Assembly: GCA_903928015.1 (NCBI GenBank)
Contig: CAIYPF010000034.1
Span: 24,231-88,230, forward strand
Length of the DNA stretch: 64,000 nt
Direction: 5' to 3'
DNA from: an uncultured Gammaproteobacteria bacterium
Lineage (GTDB): Bacteria > Pseudomonadota > Gammaproteobacteria > Pseudomonadales > UBA5518
Positions within the stretch are counted from its first letter, which is position 1; each line of letters starts with the position of its first letter. A program made the position numbers and the translations under genes. Below, piece after piece: positions 58,147 to 64,000 of the stretch. The notes under the pieces were generated by a model. It did not search any database. It saw only the letters and a program-made list of their open reading frames with translations, and was not told the DNA's origin.

Positions 58147-59440
58147 TCACCGCCGCACCGGCGCCACGCTCGTGGCGGCGCTGCTCTGCGCGCTCTCCTG
58201 CTTCGCCGCACCCCTGCGCGCCCAGACCGTGCCCATGGAGGCGGTGGTGGCAGTGGTCGACGACGACATCGTGCTCGCCTCCGAGTACCAGTCGCGCCTC
58301 AAACAGGTCACGCAGAACCTCGAGCGGCAGAAGGTCCAGATGCCACCTCAGGAAGTGCTCGCGCGGCAGGTACTCGACCGCCTCATCCTCGAGCGCATCC
58401 AGCTGCAGATGGCAGAGCGTGCCGGCGTGCAGATCAGCGATGCGCAGCTGAACGAGGCCATCGGCACCATGGCCGCGCAGAACGGCCTCACGCTCGAGCA
58501 GTTCAAGACCTCGCTGGAATCGCAGGGCGAGTCCTACGCCGCGCTGCGCAACCAGGTGCGCCAGGAAATGACGCTCCAGCGCGTGCAGCAGGGCAACGTG
58601 CGCTCGCGGGTGCAAGTGACCGAGCAGGAGGTGTCCGACTTCCTCGCCTCCGAGGAAGGCCAGAAGCGCACGTCTGCGGTCTACCACATCGCCCACCTGC
58701 TGCTTCCCTTGCCCGAGAACGCCACGCTCGACGACGAACAGAAGGCCAAGACCTACGTGGCGCGGCTGCGCGAGGGCTTGCTGGAAGGCGACACCTTCGA
58801 GCGCTTCATCCGCAACCCCGACAAGAGCCAGTACCCCTTTACCGGTGGCGATCTGGGCTGGCGGCCTGCGGCGGATCTGCCCGGGATCTTCGCCGAGGCC
58901 GTGCCCAAGCTCGAGGTACACGCCGTGTCCGAGCCGGTGCGCAGCCCGAGCGGGCTCCACCTGGTCAAGCTCCTCGAGAAGCGCGGCGGCTCGGGCCAGA
59001 TCATGCAGCAGACCAAGGCCCGCCATATCCTGCTCAAGCCCTCCGAGATCCGCACCCCGGATCAGACCCGCGAACTCGCCGCCAAGCTCCGCGAGCGCGT
59101 GCTTGCGGGCGAGGACTTCGGCAAGCTGGCCAAGGAATTCTCCGAAGATCTGGGCTCACAGTCCGAGGGCGGCGAACTCGGCTGGGTGAATCCGGGCCAG
59201 ATGGTGCCGGAATTCGAGAAGGTCATGGCGCAGACCGCCAACGGCGAGGTGAGCGCGCCCTTCGAGAGCAACTTCGGCTGGCACATCCTGCAGGTCGAGG
59301 ATCGCCGCACCCAGGATCTGAGCGACGAGATGCGCCGCAACCAGGCGCGCAACATCCTCTTCGGCCAGAAATACGAAGACGAACTCGCCGTGTGGCTTCA
59401 GAAGATCCGCGATGAAGCCTTCGTCGAGATCAAGATCTGA
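58109..59440 (+). CDS. surA: Periplasmic chaperone and peptidyl-prolyl isomerase SurA
   Basis: The 443-residue precursor has a signal peptide ([22 protein letters not shown]), an N-terminal SurA chaperone domain ([22 protein letters not shown] in outline; [21 protein letters not shown] in outline) and two parvulin domains (about 175-275 and 290-390, with [13 protein letters not shown] and [12 protein letters not shown]). It escorts outer-membrane proteins, including LptD encoded just upstream, to the Bam complex. ATG 58109 lies inside lptD; TTG 58137 is a shorter alternative. Overlaps pdxA by 29 bases. Confidence 0.96.
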   Translation: MANSTAIPALRSDHRRTGATLVAALLCALSCFAAPLRAQTVPMEAVVAVVDDDIVLASEYQSRLKQVTQNLERQKVQMPPQEVLARQVLDRLILERIQLQMAERAGVQISDAQLNEAIGTMAAQNGLTLEQFKTSLESQGESYAALRNQVRQEMTLQRVQQGNVRSRVQVTEQEVSDFLASEEGQKRTSAVYHIAHLLLPLPENATLDDEQKAKTYVARLREGLLEGDTFERFIRNPDKSQYPFTGGDLGWRPAADLPGIFAEAVPKLEVHAVSEPVRSPSGLHLVKLLEKRGGSGQIMQQTKARHILLKPSEIRTPDQTRELAAKLRERVLAGEDFGKLAKEFSEDLGSQSEGGELGWVNPGQMVPEFEKVMAQTANGEVSAPFESNFGWHILQVEDRRTQDLSDEMRRNQARNILFGQKYEDELAVWLQKIRDEAFVEIKI

Positions 59441-60401
59441 ACCCCTCCCCCTGGTCCTCACGCCCGGCGAACCGGCGGGCGTGGGGCCAGACCTGCTGGT
59501 CGCACTGGCACAGGAAGGCTTCGCGCAGCCGCTGATCGCCATCGCAGACCCGGAGATGCTCGCCGCACGCGCGACAGTGCTCGGGCTGGCGCTCGAGATC
59601 CTCCCGCCCGATCCCCTGCCTTCACCGCCCGGCGCGCTGCGCGTGCTGCCGGTAGCACTCGCTGCGCCGGCAGAAGCGGGCAGGCTCGATGCGCGCAACG
59701 CGGCTTATGTGCTCGAGACGCTGCGCGTGGCCGTTGCGGGTTGCATGGAAGGCCGCTTCGCGGGAATGGTCACGGGCCCGGTGCACAAAGGCATCATCAA
59801 TGACGCAGGCGTGCCCTTCTCGGGGCACACGGAACTCCTTGCCGAGGCCACCGGCACGCCGCGGGTTGTGATGATGCTGGCCACGCCAGGGCTGCGCGTG
59901 GCGCTCGCCACCACACACCTGCCACTGGCGGAAGTGCCCGCACACATCACCCGTCAATCTCTCGAAGAGACGCTCGTCATCCTGCACACGGCGCTCGTCG
60001 AGCGTTTCGGCGTTGCCGAGCCGCGCATCCTCGTGGCAGGTCTCAACCCTCACGCAGGGGAAGGCGGGCACATGGGCCGCGAGGAGATCGAGATCATCAC
60101 GCCCTGCCTCGAGCGACTGCGCGCACGCGGGATGCTGCTCGAAGGCCCTCTGCCGGCCGATACGCTGTTCACGCCAAAGCACCTCGCGCACGCGGATGCC
60201 GTACTCGCGATGTACCACGACCAAGGACTTCCAGTGCTCAAATACGCAGGTTTCGGACAGGCCGTGAACATCACGCTGGGGTTGCCCATCGTGCGCACCT
60301 CGGTGGATCACGGCACCGCGCTCGATCTCGCCGGCAAGGGCGGCGCGCACACCGGAAGCCTGCGCTTCGCCATCGACACCGCACGCGGGATGCAGGCCTG
60401 A
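59412..60401 (+). CDS. pdxA: 4-hydroxythreonine-4-phosphate dehydrogenase
   Basis: The 329-residue enzyme has [39 protein letters not shown] in outline, [16 protein letters not shown] with metal-binding His, and [15 protein letters not shown] followed by [13 protein letters not shown]. It acts in vitamin B6 synthesis. surA-pdxA-rsmA-apaH is the conserved order. Its stop shares a base with the rsmA start. Confidence 0.97.
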   Translation: MKPSSRSRSEPLPLVLTPGEPAGVGPDLLVALAQEGFAQPLIAIADPEMLAARATVLGLALEILPPDPLPSPPGALRVLPVALAAPAEAGRLDARNAAYVLETLRVAVAGCMEGRFAGMVTGPVHKGIINDAGVPFSGHTELLAEATGTPRVVMMLATPGLRVALATTHLPLAEVPAHITRQSLEETLVILHTALVERFGVAEPRILVAGLNPHAGEGGHMGREEIEIITPCLERLRARGMLLEGPLPADTLFTPKHLAHADAVLAMYHDQGLPVLKYAGFGQAVNITLGLPIVRTSVDHGTALDLAGKGGAHTGSLRFAIDTARGMQA

Positions 60402-61216
60402 TGGACCACGGCGACCACCGCCCGCGCAAGCGCTTCGGGCAGAACTTCCTCACCGACCAGCGCGTGATCGCCGACATCCTGCGGGCCGTGCACGCACGCC
60501 CCGGCGAGACAGTGGCCGAGATCGGCCCCGGCCGCGGCGCGCTCACCGAAGGCCTGATCGCAAGCGGTGCATCCCTGCATCTCGTGGAGATCGACCGCGA
60601 CCTCGCCGCTCTCTGGCGCGCACGCACCGGGCCCGCGCTGCAACTCCACGAGAAAGACGCCCTGCATTTCGATTTCTCCTCGATCCCAGCCGAGCCCGGG
60701 GCGCTGCGCGTGGTGGGCAACCTGCCCTACAACATCTCCACGCCGCTGATCTTCCATCTGCTTGCGCAGTCGGCTTCGATCCGCGACATGCACTTCATGC
60801 TGCAACGCGAAGTGGTGGACCGCATGGCCGCGTCCCCGGGCACCGCGGACTACGGCAGGCTCACGGTGATGGTGCAGTACCAGTGCCGCGTGGATCCTGT
60901 TCTGGAGGTGCCGCCGGGGGCCTTCTTCCCGGCTCCCAAGGTGCACTCGGCCGTGGTGCGACTGGTGCCCGGGCACTTCGACCACGGCGTGGCGCAGTCG
61001 GCGCACATGCTCGCGCTGCTGGTGCGGCAGGCCTTCACGCAACGACGCAAAACGCTGCGCAATGCGCTGTCGGGTTTGCTCGACAGCGCGGGCATCTCCT
61101 CGCTCGGCATCGACCCGCAGCGCCGCCCCGAAACACTCTCCGTGTCGGAATTCGTGCGCCTTTCGGATGCCGCGCACGCAGCGGGCGCAGTGCCCGAGGC
61201 CGAGGGCGAAGACTGA
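60401..61216 (+). CDS. rsmA: 16S rRNA dimethyladenosine transferase RsmA (KsgA)
   Basis: The 271-residue SAM-dependent methyltransferase has RKRFGQNFLTDQRVI, motif I AEIGPGRGALTEGL, HLVEIDRDLAA, and motif IV VVGNLPYNISTPLIF, with the C-terminal helical domain ending around QRRKTLRNALSGLL. It dimethylates A1518 and A1519 of 16S rRNA, a late check in 30S assembly. TGATG junctions with both pdxA and apaH; the apaG gene often found between rsmA and apaH is absent here. Confidence 0.97.
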   Translation: MDHGDHRPRKRFGQNFLTDQRVIADILRAVHARPGETVAEIGPGRGALTEGLIASGASLHLVEIDRDLAALWRARTGPALQLHEKDALHFDFSSIPAEPGALRVVGNLPYNISTPLIFHLLAQSASIRDMHFMLQREVVDRMAASPGTADYGRLTVMVQYQCRVDPVLEVPPGAFFPAPKVHSAVVRLVPGHFDHGVAQSAHMLALLVRQAFTQRRKTLRNALSGLLDSAGISSLGIDPQRRPETLSVSEFVRLSDAAHAAGAVPEAEGED

Positions 61217-62022
61217 TGGCCACCTGGGCAATCGGTGATGTGCAGGGCTGCAACGCGCCACTGCAGTCACTGCTCGAGAGTTGCCGCTTCGATCCCGCGC
61301 AGGACCGTCTGTGGTTCGTAGGCGACCTGGTGAACCGCGGACCGGATTCGCTGGGCGTGCTGCGCTACGTGATGGGCTTGGGCGAGCGCGCGGTGACAGT
61401 GCTCGGCAACCACGACCTGCATCTTCTCGCGGTGGCTGCGGGCGTGCGCAAGGCCTCCCGCAAGGACACCCTCCTCGAGATCCTCGAGGCCGCCGACCGC
61501 GAAGAGATTCTCCACTGGCTGCGCCACCGCCCGCTCGCCTACCGCGAGCGCGGCCTGCCACACCTGATGGTGCATGCAGGCGTGCCACCGCCGTGGAGCG
61601 TGGACGACACACTCGCGCGCGCCGCAGAAGTGGAAACAGCTCTGCGCGGCCCGCAGTGCGCGGAATTCCTGGGCCATATGTACGGCGACCACCCGGACAT
61701 CTGGAGCGAAGAACTGGAAGGCTTCGAGCGGCTGCGCGTGATCACGAATTGCCTCACGCGCATGCGCTTCTGCACCGCCGAAGGCCGCCTCGACATCGAC
61801 AACAAGGGCGGCCCCGAGAGCGCCAACACGGGCTTCGCGCCGTGGTTCTCGCACCCTGACCGTGCGGCTGCCGGCACGCCGATCGTCTTCGGACACTGGG
61901 CGGCGCTGGAAGGCAAGGCCGACACCGGAAACGTGCACGCACTCGACACCGGCTGCGTGTGGGGTGCGCGGCTGCGCGCCATGCGCCTCGACGACGGCGC
62001 GCTCGTCCACTGCGCCTGCTGA
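61216..62022 (+). CDS. apaH: Diadenosine tetraphosphatase, symmetrical (ApaH)
   Basis: The 268-residue metallophosphoesterase has AIGDVQGCNAPL, WFVGDLVNRGPDSLGVLR, VTVLGNHDLHLLAVA and VMVHAG-type blocks (here LMVHAGVPPPW), with VFGHWAALEG and ALDTGCVWGARL at the C-terminal end. It cleaves Ap4A to two ADP and also decaps Np4-RNA in E. coli. One-base overlaps with rsmA and cca. Confidence 0.97.
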   Translation: MATWAIGDVQGCNAPLQSLLESCRFDPAQDRLWFVGDLVNRGPDSLGVLRYVMGLGERAVTVLGNHDLHLLAVAAGVRKASRKDTLLEILEAADREEILHWLRHRPLAYRERGLPHLMVHAGVPPPWSVDDTLARAAEVETALRGPQCAEFLGHMYGDHPDIWSEELEGFERLRVITNCLTRMRFCTAEGRLDIDNKGGPESANTGFAPWFSHPDRAAAGTPIVFGHWAALEGKADTGNVHALDTGCVWGARLRAMRLDDGALVHCAC

Positions 62023-63257
62023 TGGACATCTATCTGGTAGGCGGCGCGGTGCGCGACACCCTTCTGGGCCTCGAGCCCCGCGAGCGCGACTGGGTGGTGG
62101 TGGGCGCGAGCGACGCCGAACTCCTTGCGCTGGGCTACAAGCGCGTGGGCCACGATTTTCCGGTTTTCCTGCACCCGCGCACCGGCGAGCAATACGCCCT
62201 CGCACGACGCGAGCGCAAGCAAGGTCATGGCTACGGCGGCTTTGCGTTCGACACCGCGCAGAGCGTGAGCCTGGAAGACGATCTCCTGCGGCGCGATCTC
62301 AGCATCAACGCGATGGCGCAACACCCCGACGGCTCGCTCATAGACCCGCACGGCGGCCTCGCGGATCTGCGCGCAGGCGTATTGCGGCACGTATCGCCCG
62401 CGTTCAGCGAAGATCCGCTGCGCGTGCTGCGCGTGGCGCGATTCGCAGCACGTCTGCACTCACGTGGCTTTGCCGTGGCGCCGCAAACGATGGAGCTGAT
62501 GCGCGGGATCTCCGCAAGCGGCGAACTGTCGTATCTGGCGGCCGAGCGTGTGTTCGCGGAAATCGCGCTGGGGCTGGATACCGCCAACCCGGAGGTGTTC
62601 GTGCAGGTGCTGCGTGACTGCGGCGCACTCGCCGCGCTGCTGCCCGAGGTGGACGCACTCTTCGGCGTGCCGCAGCCCGAGCGTCACCACCCCGAGATCG
62701 ACACCGGCGCGCACCTGCTGCTCGCGCTCGCGATGAGCGCGCGCCTGGGGCTCCCCGACATCGCGCGTTTTGCGGTGCTGCTGCACGATCTGGGCAAGGC
62801 GCTCACCCCTTCCGACAACTGGCCCGCGCACATCGGCCACGAGGGTCTGGGCGCACGCGCCGCAAAAGCGATGTGCGAACGTCTGCGCGCCCCGCAGAAA
62901 TGGCGCGAACTCGCCGTGATGACAGCGCAACTGCACACGCGCTGCCACGTGGCGCTGGAGATGCGGGCACCCGCGCTGGTGCGGCTGCTGGAAGAGGCAG
63001 ATGCCTTCCGGCAGCCGGAGCGTTTCTCGCTTTTCCTGCAGGCCTGCGAGGCCGATGCCCGCGGCCGCGCGGGGCTGGATGAGCGTCCCTATCCGCAGGT
63101 AGAGCGCGTGCAGCGGGCGTTGTCTGCGGCGAGCGCCGTGACCGCCGCAGAGAGCCTTGCCCGCGGACTCACCGGCCCCGCCGTGGGCGCTGACCTGCAC
63201 CAGCGCCGCTGCAGCGCCGTGGCCACCGCGCTGCGCGAACCGGAAGAAAACACATGA
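62022..63257 (+). CDS. cca: CCA-adding tRNA nucleotidyltransferase / multifunctional Cca
   Basis: The 411-residue class II enzyme has IYLVGGAVRDTLLGL, the metal-binding ERDWVVVGAS, the RRDLSINAMA helix and the EDPLRVLRVARFAARL block. A C-terminal HD domain (HPEIDTGAHLLLALAMS, FAVLLHDLGKALTP) gives the phosphohydrolase functions of the E. coli-type protein. It repairs and builds the tRNA 3' CCA end. It overlaps apaH by one base and the SDR gene by ATGA. Confidence 0.96.
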   Translation: MDIYLVGGAVRDTLLGLEPRERDWVVVGASDAELLALGYKRVGHDFPVFLHPRTGEQYALARRERKQGHGYGGFAFDTAQSVSLEDDLLRRDLSINAMAQHPDGSLIDPHGGLADLRAGVLRHVSPAFSEDPLRVLRVARFAARLHSRGFAVAPQTMELMRGISASGELSYLAAERVFAEIALGLDTANPEVFVQVLRDCGALAALLPEVDALFGVPQPERHHPEIDTGAHLLLALAMSARLGLPDIARFAVLLHDLGKALTPSDNWPAHIGHEGLGARAAKAMCERLRAPQKWRELAVMTAQLHTRCHVALEMRAPALVRLLEEADAFRQPERFSLFLQACEADARGRAGLDERPYPQVERVQRALSAASAVTAAESLARGLTGPAVGADLHQRRCSAVATALREPEENT

Positions 63258-63997
63258 GCGAGGTACGGGTGGCCCTGGTGACGGGCGCGGCGCAGCGCAT
63301 CGGCGCGGCCATCGCACGGGAACTCCACGCGGCGGGCTGCAATGTGCTGCTGCACTGCCGGAGCTCCCGCGCAGACGCCGAGGCACTGGCAGCTCAACTG
63401 AACGCCGCACGCCACGACAGCGCTGCGGTGCTGCAAGCAGATCTGGGGCAGCTGAGGGAAGTGGCGGCGCTCGCCGCAGCCGCCACCGCGCACTGGGGCC
63501 GGATCGACCTGCTGGTGAACAACGCCTCGGGCTTCTTTCCCACGCCGGTGGGCACGGTGAGCGAGGCGCAGTGGGACAGCCTCTTCGCCTCGAACCTGAA
63601 GGGGCCGTTTTTCCTCAGCCAGGCGCTGGTGCCGGCGCTGCGAGCGCAGCATGGCGCGATCGTGAACATCGTGGACGTGTACGCCGAGCTGCCGCTGGCG
63701 CAGCACGCTGTCTACACCATGGCAAAAGCCGGTGTGGGCATGATGACGCGCGCGCTGGCGCAGGAACTGGGCCCCGATGTGCGCGTGAATGGCGTGGCAC
63801 CCGGCGCGATCCTCTGGCCCGCGGAAGAGAACCCGGAGCTCGGTGGCTCGAAGGCCGAGGCACTGCTCGCGCAGACGGCGCTGAAGCGCATCGGCGAGCC
63901 CTCGGATATCGCGCGAGCGGTGCGGTATCTGGGCTTGGAGGCGGGTTATGTGACGGGGCAGGTGTTGGCGGTGGATGGGGGGAGGATGCTGTACTGA
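63254..63997 (+). CDS. Pteridine-reductase-like short-chain dehydrogenase (FolM/PTR1-like)
   Basis: The 247-residue SDR has the NADPH-binding TGAAQRIGAAIAREL, LLVNNASGFFPTPV, and an active site in which the usual Ser is Asp (VNIVDVYAELP) ahead of Tyr-x3-Lys (YTMAKAG). TGxxxRIG and the Asp-Tyr-Lys set are features of pteridine reductases (PTR1, FolM), which reduce dihydro- or tetrahydro-pterins and folates. C-terminus GYVTGQVLAVDGGRMLY is complete 3 bases before the window ends. The link to cca is by ATGA overlap only. A different SDR substrate cannot be excluded. Confidence 0.85.
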   Translation: MSEVRVALVTGAAQRIGAAIARELHAAGCNVLLHCRSSRADAEALAAQLNAARHDSAAVLQADLGQLREVAALAAAATAHWGRIDLLVNNASGFFPTPVGTVSEAQWDSLFASNLKGPFFLSQALVPALRAQHGAIVNIVDVYAELPLAQHAVYTMAKAGVGMMTRALAQELGPDVRVNGVAPGAILWPAEENPELGGSKAEALLAQTALKRIGEPSDIARAVRYLGLEAGYVTGQVLAVDGGRMLY

Positions 63998-64000
63998 GCC

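Overview
The window is a dense, GC-rich stretch of chromosome from a gammaproteobacterium. Gene order follows the Pseudomonas chromosome closely across several blocks: rsmI/lpoA-yraN-diaA, sspB-sspA-petCBA-rpsI-rplM, zapE/zapG-degS, hisCDG-murA-ibaG, kdsD-kdsC-lptA-lptB-rpoN-hpf-rapZ-ptsO, yjgA/nit-yhdP-rng-maf-mreDCB, gatCAB, trpCDG, trpE-rpe, murU-amgK/lptD-surA-pdxA-rsmA-apaH. Proteins such as cytochrome b and LptD also read like their Pseudomonas counterparts. The exact family cannot be settled from the window. I see no rRNA, tRNA, CRISPR array, insertion sequence or phage gene, and no gene-free stretch longer than about 210 bases.

Layout. 1-2613: partial rsmI, divergent from lpoA-yraN, followed by diaA. 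3226-8033 (minus strand): sspB, sspA, the bc1 complex and the r-protein pair rpsI-rplM. 8137-10897: zapE, zapG and a DegS-type protease. 10905-15501 (minus): ibaG-murA-hisGDC. 15687-22179 (plus): Kdo synthesis, LPS transport, sigma-54 and the nitrogen-PTS remnant, then darP. 22141-31583 (minus): mreBCD-maf-rng-yhdP-nit. 31737-35283 (plus): gatCAB plus a small conserved protein. 35336-39602: an RhlB-like helicase and a large degenerate sensor protein. 39606-42053 (minus): trpGDC. 42187-50436: an accessory block with a type I secretion ABC/membrane-fusion pair, a CHASE2 adenylate cyclase, a glycosyltransferase, a Coq4-like protein and an exported isoaspartyl peptidase. 50443-52648 (minus): rpe-trpE. 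52737-55505: a DUF3530-like exported protein and the MurNAc-recycling pair amgK-murU. 55651-63997 (plus): lptD-surA-pdxA-rsmA-apaH-cca and a pteridine-reductase-like SDR.

Most genes serve envelope building (LPS transport, peptidoglycan precursors and recycling, cell shape, lipid transport), respiration, translation and amino-acid synthesis. Genes are packed with many 4-base ATGA overlaps, which points to translational coupling.

The unusual points are: cytochrome b and c1 fused in one reading frame; mreC that appears to start with ATC; lptC, ptsN and the mla operon missing from their usual positions; a multi-PAS protein whose receiver and kinase domains have both lost catalytic residues; and an 8.4-kb accessory block between trpE and trpG, the same gap that holds pyocin genes in P. 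aeruginosa.
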